The translations under genes and the position numbers were made by a program. The notes below the pieces were generated by a model. It did not search any database. It was given only the letters and a program-made list of their open reading frames with translations, and had not been told where the DNA came from. DNA of 64,000 nt from Acetobacter sp. UBA5411 (GTDB taxonomy: Bacteria > Pseudomonadota > Alphaproteobacteria > Acetobacterales > Acetobacteraceae). Below are positions 17,870 through 26,317 of this stretch, one piece after another; the stretch's first letter is position 1, and the number at the start of each line of letters is the position of its first letter. The DNA is taken from NCBI RefSeq assembly GCF_002409645.1, contig NZ_DHNR01000043.1, forward strand, positions 2,565 to 66,564. Reading direction: 5' to 3'.

Positions 17870-20323
17870 GTGAAGAGATTGTTCACGATACAAAGAAAAA
17901 CTGTCTTTTTATCTGCACTCTGTATGACAACAATTTTGTCCTCTTATCCCTTGTTCCACAATGACGCCTTTGCCGCCGGCACGCATGGCCCTCAGGCGTC
18001 CGGCTCGCCCAAAATCGCGTCGAAACCAGCCGTAACGGCGCGGAAACACAAGACGCCGACCTCCATGGAGGCCTCTGGTGAAGGAGAGGCGATCAAGGTT
18101 TCCATCCGTCGTCGTGCGCCCGCTGGCCATATCCTGGTCTCCCGCGCCGCAATCGCTCGCCTGTCTCCGGGCATGAACCCAATGGCAGCCCTGAACCAGT
18201 CGCCGGGGATCAATTTCCAGTCCGCCGATGCGTTGGGGGCGTCCACATGGGGAACGCAGATCTACATGCACGGCTTTGCCCAGAAGGATGTCGGCGTCAC
18301 GCTGGATGACATGCCTCTTGGGGAAATGACTTATCGTAACTACAACGGTGTCAATCCTACCCTTGCGGTCGCGCCGGAAAATGTCGCTGGAATCGATGTC
18401 TCACAGTCGGCGGGCGCTGAGGAGGTTGCGGCAAGTAATAATCTTGGCGGTTCACTTGCCTACCGGTCCATCGATCCTGCCCACAAGCTGGGGGCTTCCC
18501 TTCAGCAAGGGTTCGGCAGTTATTCGATGTACCATACCTATGGGCGGATAGACAGCGGTGACCTGAACCCGACGGGAACGCGGTTCTACGTTTCCTACCT
18601 GCGGAATGACCAGCAGAAATGGAAAGGCGCGGGGGAACAGTTTTCGCAGCAGGCTACCGCCAAGCTGATCCAGCCGATTGCACAGAAAAGCGCCTTGTCA
18701 GCGTATTTCAATTATTATGACATGCATTCTTACGAATATCAGGACTTGTCACCGGAAGTGATCCAGAAGTTGGGATATAAGGTGGACAATTACTATAACG
18801 GCAAGGCCAGTGGATATCTGGCGGCCGTTAATGCCAGTAAAGGGATCTATCCCAAAGGGTTCGATAAACTGTCCGATCCATTGGACGCGTCCTATTATGA
18901 CGGACCGACCAATGAGCACGGTTTCATGGGGTATCTGAAATCGGATCTGACTCTGACAGACCGGTTGAAATGGGTCACGACTGCATACGGTCACGCTGAT
19001 ATTCAGAAAACCGGCTGGAATTCGCCTTATTTCCCGTCGCCCAATGGTTCGCCACTCAGTGAAATTGTCAAGGAACCCTCTTTCCGTCGGTTCGGTATTC
19101 TGTCCAAGATGTCTTACGACATTGCCCGAAACCATATTGGCCTTGGTGTCTGGTATGAAAACAACTCCTACCAGTCTTCAATGTGGGCATATGAGCAACC
19201 CAATGTCGTCAATGGTCAGATCGTGGGAGGGATTCCGAATAATCTCGGGCATTACGGCAAGCCTTTTGCCGAGATATTCAACCAGAACTATAATTCCAAT
19301 ACTTTTACGGCGTTTGTAAACGATACTTACCGGCCTATTCAGAATCTTGCCCTGCATTTTGGTTTCAAATCCATTCTTTCGACACAAAGGGTCGGCGATG
19401 GATATATGAGCAGTGCCTATTACGGCGCTTCAAGCGGAAGCATCACTTCTGGAGAAAGCCTCACCACGGCGAAGGCTTTTCTTCCGCATATTGGTGTCGA
19501 CTACAGATTCCTGAAAAATCATGATATATTTATTGATATTTCAGAGAACGCTCGTACATACATGGAATCAGGATTCAAGCTTTCAGCTTCACCTTTCGCA
19601 GTCACGCAAGCAGCTTATAACATGAGCCACAATTCAATACGGCCTGAAAAAGACTGGACGTATGCCATCGGTTATCGTTACTCGGACCGTCTGATGGATG
19701 CTTCGGTCTATGCTTATCGGACCAATTATTTCAACCGTCTTCAGCAGATCACTTCCGGGTCGCTGCTCAACCCGGTATCGGCTGTCCAGAATGTCGGCGG
19801 TATAACCATGAACGGAGTGGACGCACAATTTGTTATTCGGCCGATCCGTAATCTGTCGATTTCAAACAGTATCAGCTATAATCATGCAGTTTATGATCAG
19901 AATATCATACAGCAGGGTGTCGCCTACCATACCAAGAATCAGCAGGTCGTGAACTATCCGCGGTTCATGTACAAGGCAAATCTCGCTTACGACTGGCGTA
20001 GCCTGAGCTTTTATATCGAGGGTAACTATATCGGCCATAGAAATTACGATTATTCAGGACAAATTCATGCGCCCGGTTACTGGCTCACCAATCTTGGCCT
20101 GCAATGGCACGTCAAGAAACCCTCGGATGACGGGACGCGACTGGGAGGTGTTGTGAAAGGTCTGACTGTGGCGTTCAACCTCAACAACGTCACCAACCAG
20201 TATTATGTGGCCACGATGGGAGAAAATGGAAATCCACTGGATTCAGCAAGTGGCTACAGCTTCCAGTCCATGATCCTTGGTATGCCGAGGACCGCTTTCG
20301 GTTCTATCAAAGCTGATTTCTGA
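17870..20323 (+). CDS. TonB-dependent outer-membrane receptor
   Basis: 817 residues starting at GTG 17870, about 10 nt after AGAGGAG. A long signal peptide ends near NDAFAAG. An unusual Lys/Thr-rich segment (about residues 40-75) comes before a degenerate TonB box (IKVSIRR). The plug domain follows (LSPGMNPMAALNQSPGINFQ, then DVSQSAGAEEVAASNNLGGSL), then a 22-strand-type barrel ending in the C-terminal aromatic (AFGSIKADF). It imports an unknown ligand across the outer membrane using TonB energy. The neighbours are sulfate-binding genes on one side and a polyamine-type ABC transporter on the other, so either a sulfur compound or a cationic amine is possible; neither can be proved here. Confidence 0.9.
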   Translation: MKRLFTIQRKTVFLSALCMTTILSSYPLFHNDAFAAGTHGPQASGSPKIASKPAVTARKHKTPTSMEASGEGEAIKVSIRRRAPAGHILVSRAAIARLSPGMNPMAALNQSPGINFQSADALGASTWGTQIYMHGFAQKDVGVTLDDMPLGEMTYRNYNGVNPTLAVAPENVAGIDVSQSAGAEEVAASNNLGGSLAYRSIDPAHKLGASLQQGFGSYSMYHTYGRIDSGDLNPTGTRFYVSYLRNDQQKWKGAGEQFSQQATAKLIQPIAQKSALSAYFNYYDMHSYEYQDLSPEVIQKLGYKVDNYYNGKASGYLAAVNASKGIYPKGFDKLSDPLDASYYDGPTNEHGFMGYLKSDLTLTDRLKWVTTAYGHADIQKTGWNSPYFPSPNGSPLSEIVKEPSFRRFGILSKMSYDIARNHIGLGVWYENNSYQSSMWAYEQPNVVNGQIVGGIPNNLGHYGKPFAEIFNQNYNSNTFTAFVNDTYRPIQNLALHFGFKSILSTQRVGDGYMSSAYYGASSGSITSGESLTTAKAFLPHIGVDYRFLKNHDIFIDISENARTYMESGFKLSASPFAVTQAAYNMSHNSIRPEKDWTYAIGYRYSDRLMDASVYAYRTNYFNRLQQITSGSLLNPVSAVQNVGGITMNGVDAQFVIRPIRNLSISNSISYNHAVYDQNIIQQGVAYHTKNQQVVNYPRFMYKANLAYDWRSLSFYIEGNYIGHRNYDYSGQIHAPGYWLTNLGLQWHVKKPSDDGTRLGGVVKGLTVAFNLNNVTNQYYVATMGENGNPLDSASGYSFQSMILGMPRTAFGSIKADF

Positions 20324-20334
20324 TTTTAAGATTT

Positions 20335-20373
20335 CGTTGTAGAGAAGCCTTGATTTTAGGCTTTCCTACAACG
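20335..20373 (+). terminator. Hairpin after the TonB receptor gene
   Basis: Arms CGTTGTAGAGAAGCC and GGCTTTCCTACAACG pair over 15 positions with two mismatches around a 9-nt loop, 12 nt after the stop. No T-run follows. Confidence 0.5.
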
Positions 20374-20445
20374 GGATACAGATTATCGTAAAAGCCGCTT
20401 TTTGCGAGATTGTTTTTGGTCATGTGTGTTGTCCGAACTTACTGC

Positions 20446-20495
20446 GCAGACTGTGCAGAAAAAAGTATTTCAGCGAACAGGAGTGTTAGACCAAT
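20446..20495 (+). pseudogene. Decayed 3' fragment of a sulfate-binding protein gene
   Basis: The stretch at 20447-20494 matches the end of the second sbp gene (17295-17342) over 48 nt with a compensating +1/-1 shift. In frame it reads QTVQKKVFQRTGVLDQ against QTVQKKHFSENGVFDQ of the intact copy. Nothing upstream in the 120 nt back to the TonB gene is recognisable as sbp, and the reading frame after the fragment is unrelated. It is best seen as a remnant of a duplication or recombination event around the receptor gene. Confidence 0.7.
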
Positions 20496-20797
20496 GCTTT
20501 GCAGTAAATCCGGCAACAAGAGCTTCGGTGACTGGTCATTGTAATGATTGGCCGCGCGTTCAAGGTGAGTGCTGTTGGTTCTTGGGAACTGAATTGAGTT
20601 ATAATCCGGCCACTAAAAAACAAACAATTGCATGGTTGGGCATCGTCTGTATAGTCCCGAATACATATTAACAATATGATTTCAAAGGTTATTTTTTTTT
20701 CGTCATCTATTTTTCGTTTTGATGCAAAAACATATTGACCAGATTTCTTCTTATATGAAACTCTGCATCATGATTTCATATTTGAGAGATCGCCTGA
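20496..20797. other. Intergenic region before the polyamine-type transporter
   Basis: About 300 nt with no recognisable gene. It becomes very AT-rich from about 20600 on, which fits a promoter for the transporter operon starting at GTG 20798. Confidence 0.45.
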
Positions 20798-21679
20798 GTG
20801 ATATTCACCAAGCCCGATAAAACGTCCGGAGCGGGAAGCATGCTTTTCCGTTGTGGCATTTTTCTTCCCGGCACTGTGCTTGGGCTCGGGCTGGTTGTCT
20901 TTTCATTAAGTCTTGTCACTTTCCTTGCATTTCGACACAACGATGGATCGCTGCTTGGGAGCGGTTGGACGGCCTCGAACTTTCTGACCATCCTTACAGA
21001 CCCGCTCTATGCGAGGATCGCTCTGCGGTCCGTGATGCTGGCGGGGCTTGCAACGCTGGCGACGGTCATGGCTGCGTACCCGGTCGCTTACTGCATCGCA
21101 GTTCATGGTGGACGTTACCGCAAGCTGGTCCTGTTTCTTGTCACTCTTCCATTCTGGACCAGCTATCTTCTGCGTGTCTTCGCGTGGAAAATCGTGCTTG
21201 CTTATAACGGCGTTCTGAATTCATTTCTGGTTGGAACAGGACTGCTTCACGAACCCTCGCTGGCCTTTCTGAACACACCAGCGGCCGTTGTCGTGACACT
21301 AGCGCACGCCTATGCACCGTTTGCCATCCTGCCGATTTACACCGCGCTGGAAAGTATGCCCAGTTCTCTGCTGGAAGCGGCTGCCGATCTGGGAGCCCGC
21401 CCTCTGACGGCCTTCCGACGTATCGTTCTTCCGTATTCGTTTCCGGGTGTCCTGACCGCCATCATGGTGGTTTTCATCCCCACAGTGGGCGATTACGTAA
21501 CACCGGCGCTCGTGGGTGGACCGCAGAGTGTGATGATAGGCTCTCTGATCGAAATGCAGTTTGGCCGGGCAAATGACTGGCCGTTTGGAGCCGCACTTTC
21601 CGTTGCTGTCATGCTGGTCATTGCAGGGCTAATCGCTCTTCTGAGAAAAACCGAAGCCGGAAAAGAGAGCAGGTTATGA
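20798..21679 (+). CDS. ABC transporter permease, PotB type
   Basis: 293 residues from GTG 20798; an ATG at 20840 is a possible shorter start. Six hydrophobic helices and the EAA loop LEAAADLGARPLTAFRRIVLP match the PotB/PotH permeases of spermidine/putrescine-type ABC importers. PTVGDYVTPALVGG is also characteristic of that group. It pairs with the next gene (4-nt overlap). The true substrate, polyamine or another organic cation or opine, is not shown by sequence. Confidence 0.88.
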   Translation: MIFTKPDKTSGAGSMLFRCGIFLPGTVLGLGLVVFSLSLVTFLAFRHNDGSLLGSGWTASNFLTILTDPLYARIALRSVMLAGLATLATVMAAYPVAYCIAVHGGRYRKLVLFLVTLPFWTSYLLRVFAWKIVLAYNGVLNSFLVGTGLLHEPSLAFLNTPAAVVVTLAHAYAPFAILPIYTALESMPSSLLEAAADLGARPLTAFRRIVLPYSFPGVLTAIMVVFIPTVGDYVTPALVGGPQSVMIGSLIEMQFGRANDWPFGAALSVAVMLVIAGLIALLRKTEAGKESRL

Positions 21680-22488
21680 GATTGCCTGTTATTCCCGCCC
21701 GTCAGTCCTCATCCTCAGGGATTCTCCTGTGGGCCTATGTATTCTGCTATCTTGTCTTTCTTTACCTGCCGATCTGCCTGATACCGCTGTTCTCCTTCAA
21801 TGATTCCATTCAGGCAGCGTTTCCACTGAAGGGGTTCACTTTTGCTTGGTATCGCACCCTTCTTCATAATGAAGGCGTAAGAAATGCTCTTTTCACCAGC
21901 CTGAAAGTCGGACTGACATCAGCCGCTCTCGCCACGATCTGCGGGATCACGATCGCTTATGCGGATGTGTTCATCCGAAACAGGTTTTCCAAACTCCTCT
22001 CATTTCTGGTCAAGCTTCCCATTCTGATACCGGGTGTCATCATCGGTATCGCCATGCTGATCGTGGCTAATCTTGTGGGAATCGGCCCATCCGCTGGTGC
22101 CATTATCTGTGGGCATATTCTGCTGGCCATGCCCGCAACCGTGATGGTCATGCATGCGAGGTTTGCAGGAATTTCCCGTTCGATTCCGGAAGCGGCGGAA
22201 GATCTCGGCGCACGGGAATGGACGTTGATGCGGCGTATCCTGCTGCCCATGGCAGCGCCCGCCATGGGGTCAGCGTTCATGCTGGCTTTTCTGACCAGTT
22301 TCGATGAATTTATCATCGCTTTTTTCCTCACCGGATCGCAGCCCACACTGCCAGTCTATATCTGGGGGCAGCTCCGTTTCCCGAGGTCACTTCCAATCGT
22401 CATGGCGCTGGGCAGTGTCATTCTGGCGGTGAGTGTTGTCGTCGCCGTCCTTTCCGAGCTGATACGTCGAAGAGGGCAGAACGCGTAA
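21676..22488 (+). CDS. ABC transporter permease, PotC type
   Basis: 270 residues. The first helix YVFCYLVFLYLPICLIPLF is followed by FSFND and FTFAWYRTLL as in PotC/PotI proteins; the EAA loop is PEAAEDLGAREWTLMRRILLP and the family motif TSFDEFIIAFFLTG is present. It completes the inner-membrane channel with the preceding permease, overlapping it by ATGA. The binding protein gene follows after 33 nt. Confidence 0.88.
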   Translation: MRLPVIPARQSSSSGILLWAYVFCYLVFLYLPICLIPLFSFNDSIQAAFPLKGFTFAWYRTLLHNEGVRNALFTSLKVGLTSAALATICGITIAYADVFIRNRFSKLLSFLVKLPILIPGVIIGIAMLIVANLVGIGPSAGAIICGHILLAMPATVMVMHARFAGISRSIPEAAEDLGAREWTLMRRILLPMAAPAMGSAFMLAFLTSFDEFIIAFFLTGSQPTLPVYIWGQLRFPRSLPIVMALGSVILAVSVVVAVLSELIRRRGQNA

Positions 22489-22521
22489 TCATCCAAAGGT
22501 ATCAAAAAGGGAGAAGACATC

Positions 22522-23592
22522 ATGAAGACAAATCGTTTTTCCATGGTTGCAAAAACTCTTGCCTGTTCTGCGCTGGCGCTGTCTCTCACTCTTCCTTCTC
22601 TCGCACAGGCGGAAGAGGGAAAGCTGACTTATCTGACATGGTCGGGATATGAACTGCCGGAGTATGATGAAGCCTATTTAAAGGCGCATCCGGATTCAGT
22701 TAGTATTTCTGTTTTTGGTGATGATGACGATGCTTTTACAAAACTGAAAGCGGGCTTTCGTCCTGATCTGGCTCATCCCTGCTATGACAAGATCGCCCGG
22801 TGGCAGAAAGCTGGAATGATCGAGCCGATCGATACGGCAAAAATCAAAAACTGGAACAATATCTTTCCCATTTTCCGCAATCTTCCCGACATTCAGGCCG
22901 GAGACGGAAAAGTCTGGATGGTCCCATGGGACTGGGGCAATACATCCATTCTTTACCGCACGGATCTGCTGCCTGACGCTGAACAGAGCTGGAACCTACT
23001 GTGGGATAAACGCTACGCGGGCCGTATGGCTACGATTGACGCCGTCCACGATACGCCCGTCGTGGCAGCGCTTGTGGCAGGGGTCAATCCATTTGACCTC
23101 AGCCCTGCCGACCTCGACAAGGTGGCCGACAAGCTACGTGAACAGCGTCCGCTAATGGCGGCCTACACAACGGATATGACATCCGTCGAGCAGTCATTGG
23201 CCAGCGGCGCCTTCGTGGCCGCCATGACATGGAATGCGTCGGCCGTGACGCTGAAGAAACAGGGTGTGCCGGTTGCGTTCATGCATCCGAAGGAAGGTAT
23301 GCTGACTTGGGCCTGTGGCTTTGTGTTCATCAAGGGCATGAAGAACAAGGATCTGGCTTACGATTTCATCAACAGTCGTCTTGAAGCCTCTTCGGGAAAG
23401 CATCTGATTGAAAACAACGGTTACGGGTCTTCAACTTCAACCGCGTTCGCAGCCGAGACACCAGAGAAACTGAAAGAACTGGAGCTCCCGACCAATCCGG
23501 AAGACATGCTGAAAAAGACGGTCTTTACCGGTCCGATGAAGCAGGCTGAAGAGCTGGCGAAAATGCTTGAAAAGATCAAGGCTGGCGGCTGA
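22522..23592 (+). CDS. Periplasmic solute-binding protein, PotD/PotF type
   Basis: 356 residues. A Sec signal peptide ends at AQAEE near residue 31. The mature start LTYLTWSGYELPEYDEAY and the block MVPWDWGNTSILYRTD are typical of type-2 periplasmic binding proteins of the polyamine transporter family. It captures the ligand for the two permeases upstream and the ATPase encoded downstream. The spacing to the permease gene is 33 nt with a clear GGGAG ribosome site. A stable hairpin just after the gene may keep the level of this protein above that of the regulator and ATPase. Confidence 0.88.
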   Translation: MKTNRFSMVAKTLACSALALSLTLPSLAQAEEGKLTYLTWSGYELPEYDEAYLKAHPDSVSISVFGDDDDAFTKLKAGFRPDLAHPCYDKIARWQKAGMIEPIDTAKIKNWNNIFPIFRNLPDIQAGDGKVWMVPWDWGNTSILYRTDLLPDAEQSWNLLWDKRYAGRMATIDAVHDTPVVAALVAGVNPFDLSPADLDKVADKLREQRPLMAAYTTDMTSVEQSLASGAFVAAMTWNASAVTLKKQGVPVAFMHPKEGMLTWACGFVFIKGMKNKDLAYDFINSRLEASSGKHLIENNGYGSSTSTAFAAETPEKLKELELPTNPEDMLKKTVFTGPMKQAEELAKMLEKIKAGG

Positions 23593-23603
23593 AGCCGGAA
23601 GCT

Positions 23604-23633
23604 GACCTCCTCTTCCTGTCAGAAGGGGAGGTC
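23604..23633 (+). terminator. Intercistronic hairpin after the binding-protein gene
   Basis: GACCTCCTCTTC and GAAGGGGAGGTC form a nearly perfect 12-bp stem with a CTGTCA loop, 11 nt after the stop. There is no T-run, so partial termination or mRNA 3'-end protection inside the operon is more likely than full termination. Confidence 0.55.
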
Positions 23634-23653
23634 GATTTCGGAAGGAGTATGGG

Positions 23654-24274
23654 ATGACAGCGGGTTACATCGCGCGCAGCGCGGAAGTCTCGGAAGCTGA
23701 TATCCTGATCGGCCGGAGACTGCGTGCCCTTCGACTAGAAAAGGGACTGTCTCTTGCTGAACTGTCAGGACGGGCGGGAATATCTGTCGGTGCACTCAGC
23801 CAGATTGAAAGAGGGCTGTCTTCCCTACGCGTCAAGGTAATGTGGCCTCTTGCGGCAGCCCTGTCAGTAGAACCGGAAGAACTTGTCTCAGACGCGGGTG
23901 AACCCCGGCATGATCTATACTGTGTGCCAGCAGGTGCCCGCAAAACGCTTCCGGTCTATTCGGAGGGCATCAGCAAGAGTCTGCTCTCTCCTCCATCGGC
24001 GGCTCTGACCGGTATGCTGGTCGTGGTGGAGCCGGGTGCTACGTCCGGATCATATACGCATGCGGGGCATGAATTCGGATATATTGTGTCAGGCCAACTG
24101 ATATTGTGGATTGATGGTGTTCATTACCGGTTAGGAAAAGGTGACAGCTTCGCCTTCCGGAGCTGCCTCGATCACTCTTTTTCTAACAATACACAGGATA
24201 TTGCTGAAATTCTGTGGGTCAATACGAGTAAACCGGAGAAAGATCATGAGCACGGGACCACTTCTCAGGCTTGA
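23654..24274 (+). CDS. XRE-family transcriptional regulator with C-terminal cupin
   Basis: 206 residues. An N-terminal helix-turn-helix (about 20-75: RLRALRLEKGLSLAELSGRAGISVGALSQIERG) is followed by a cupin barrel (about 115-190: VEPGATSGSYTHAGHEFGYIVSGQLILWIDG, then LGKGDSFAFRSCLDHSFSN). This layout matches PuuR-type regulators that sense a small ligand and control amine or amino-acid catabolism. It lies between the binding protein and ATPase genes of the transporter, so it probably controls this operon. Its last 29 nt overlap the ATPase start. Confidence 0.88.
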   Translation: MTAGYIARSAEVSEADILIGRRLRALRLEKGLSLAELSGRAGISVGALSQIERGLSSLRVKVMWPLAAALSVEPEELVSDAGEPRHDLYCVPAGARKTLPVYSEGISKSLLSPPSAALTGMLVVVEPGATSGSYTHAGHEFGYIVSGQLILWIDGVHYRLGKGDSFAFRSCLDHSFSNNTQDIAEILWVNTSKPEKDHEHGTTSQA

Positions 24275-25331
24275 TAGTGTGAACAAGGTCTTTCCGGGTG
24301 GTTCGGTTGGCCTGGATAGTATCAGCCTTTCGATAGAGCGGGGCGAGTTTCTCAGTCTCCTCGGGTCTTCCGGGTGTGGAAAGACAACCACTCTGAGGAT
24401 CATTGCCGGCTTTGAAATGCCGACGTCGGGCCGAGTATTCCTCGACGAGCGTGACATAACGCCTCTTCGGCCCTTTGATCGACCGGTGAACACGGTTTTT
24501 CAGGATTACGCGTTGTTTCCCAACATGAATGTGCAGGAAAATATCGCGTTCGGCCTGACCTTGCGAGGTATTTCCGGTCGTGAGCGTTTGCGGAAAGTAA
24601 AAGAGGCTCTTGAGCTTGTCGGGCTTCCCGACAAGGCTGAGGCGCGGGTCGGGAGCCTGTCGGGTGGGCAAAGGCAGCGCGTGGCGCTGGCACGGGCTCT
24701 GGTTTGTGAACCTCAGTTGTTGCTGCTGGACGAGCCGCTTTCCGCTCTGGATGCGAGTTTGCGCGAACACATGCAGAATGAACTCAAGCGGTTGCAGAAG
24801 GAGTTGGGAACAACCTTTGTCATGGTCACACATGATCAGACAGAGGCGCTTTCGATCTCCGACCGGATTGCCGTCATGAACAAGGGCCATATCGAACAGA
24901 TTGCGGATCCTGCCACGCTCTATGATCGCCCGGCCTCACGATTTGTCGCGGGGTTCATCGGCACGACCAATCTGCTGTCTGGTGTATATCTTCAGCGTGA
25001 AACTTCCGGGATACGTTTTCAGCTCACAGGAGACTGGCGCCCGGTCGTAACGGCTTCAACGGAACTGGCGGCCATGCCCGGTACGGCGCTGACGCTTGCC
25101 ATCCGTCCTGAAGATATTATCCGAATGAAACCGGGAGCGCCCGATAGCTTCTCAGGAACGATTTCCTCAATAGCCTTTCATGGTCACAGTCTCAGACTGT
25201 TGGTGAAGCTGGGAAATACTGACCTGTGGGTCGATATGCCGCGTGATCGGGCGGACATGGACGTAAGGGAAGGGGCCATGATTGAACTGGGACTGAGACC
25301 CGGAGCATGTTGTCCCCTGCTTGCTGCCTGA
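24246..25331 (+). CDS. ABC transporter ATP-binding protein, PotA type
   Basis: 361 residues from ATG 24246; the frame is open upstream but that part lies in the regulator gene. Walker A is GSSGCGKTT at about residue 40, signature LSGGQRQRVALARAL, Walker B LLLLDEPLSALD, then VTHDQTEALSISDRI and a C-terminal TOBE domain (IRPEDIIRM). It powers the PotB/PotC-type channel. The gene overlaps the regulator by 29 nt and ends 20 nt from the convergent dipeptide transporter operon, with no room for a normal terminator. Confidence 0.9.
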   Translation: MSTGPLLRLDSVNKVFPGGSVGLDSISLSIERGEFLSLLGSSGCGKTTTLRIIAGFEMPTSGRVFLDERDITPLRPFDRPVNTVFQDYALFPNMNVQENIAFGLTLRGISGRERLRKVKEALELVGLPDKAEARVGSLSGGQRQRVALARALVCEPQLLLLDEPLSALDASLREHMQNELKRLQKELGTTFVMVTHDQTEALSISDRIAVMNKGHIEQIADPATLYDRPASRFVAGFIGTTNLLSGVYLQRETSGIRFQLTGDWRPVVTASTELAAMPGTALTLAIRPEDIIRMKPGAPDSFSGTISSIAFHGHSLRLLVKLGNTDLWVDMPRDRADMDVREGAMIELGLRPGACCPLLAA

Positions 25332-25351
25332 GCGGGGATGCCTGGTTTCAA

Positions 25352-26317
25352 TCAGATGTTCGGGAAATGACAGGAGACTTCGTGATTATTGCCGATCAAG
25401 CGGAGTTGTGGAGCGTCCTGCGCGCAGCGACTTTCCGCTTTGGGACAGCGTGTGTGAAAACGACACCCTGAAGGTGGCGAGATTGGTGAAGGCACATCGC
25501 CATGCAGCAGGATACGTCTGTCATCGGCTCCAATGACCGGCTGTGGCACGGCGGAAATCAGGGCTGCTGTGTAAGGATGCGCCGGACGTTGCATGACCGT
25601 GTCGGTATCGCCAAGTTCCACGATCGCGCCGAGATACATCACCGCCACACGCGTCGAAATCTGCCTGACCACGGCCAGATCGTGCGCGATGAAAACGTAT
25701 GTGAGGCCAAGCTGTTCCTTGAGATCAGTGAACAGATTGACGATCTGGGCCTGCACCGACACATCCAGAGCGGAAACCGGTTCATCCGCCACGATCAGGC
25801 GTGGCGAGAGTGCCAATGCGCGGGCGATGTTGATCCGCTGACGCTGTCCTCCAGAAAACTCGTGTGGATAGCGGGTAAGAGCGGAACGCGGCAGGCTGAC
25901 GAGGTCCATCAGTTCATAAAGTCGGGCCTCGATCACCTGACGGCTGCGTTTCTGGCCGTTTTCATCGGGGTGGACCCGCAACGGCTCGGCCAGAAGATCG
26001 CCGATCCGTCGTTTGGGGTTGAGGGCGGCATAGGAATCCTGAAAGACCATCTGCATCCGTCGCCGCACGGGACGAAGGGCATGGTCGTTCATTCTGGAAA
26101 TATCCTGATCCTCGAACAGGATTGTGCCAGAAGACAGATCGGTCAGGCGCAGCAGGCAACGTCCGAGCGTGGATTTGCCACAGCCGGACTCACCCACAAG
26201 ACCCAGCACTTCGCCGGAGCGGACAGTAAGCGATACGTTGTCTAGCGCCTGCAATGTCTTGCCACGCGGAAGACGATAGTCCTTGCAGAGTTCGACAGCT
26301 TTGAGAATATCCGTCAT
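25352..26317 (-). CDS. Dipeptide/oligopeptide ABC transporter ATPase, DppF/OppF type
   Basis: 321 residues. Walker A GESGCGKST at about residue 38, signature FSGGQRQRINIARAL, Walker B LIVADEPVSALDVSVQAQ, and the C-terminal oligopeptide/nickel transporter extension with the four-Cys-like pattern (CRFHTRCPKAESRC) found in DppF/OppF. It acts with DppD on the cytoplasmic side. It is last in the operon and overlaps the DppD-like gene by 4 nt. Confidence 0.9.
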   Translation of the reverse strand: MTDILKAVELCKDYRLPRGKTLQALDNVSLTVRSGEVLGLVGESGCGKSTLGRCLLRLTDLSSGTILFEDQDISRMNDHALRPVRRRMQMVFQDSYAALNPKRRIGDLLAEPLRVHPDENGQKRSRQVIEARLYELMDLVSLPRSALTRYPHEFSGGQRQRINIARALALSPRLIVADEPVSALDVSVQAQIVNLFTDLKEQLGLTYVFIAHDLAVVRQISTRVAVMYLGAIVELGDTDTVMQRPAHPYTAALISAVPQPVIGADDRRILLHGDVPSPISPPSGCRFHTRCPKAESRCAQDAPQLRLIGNNHEVSCHFPNI

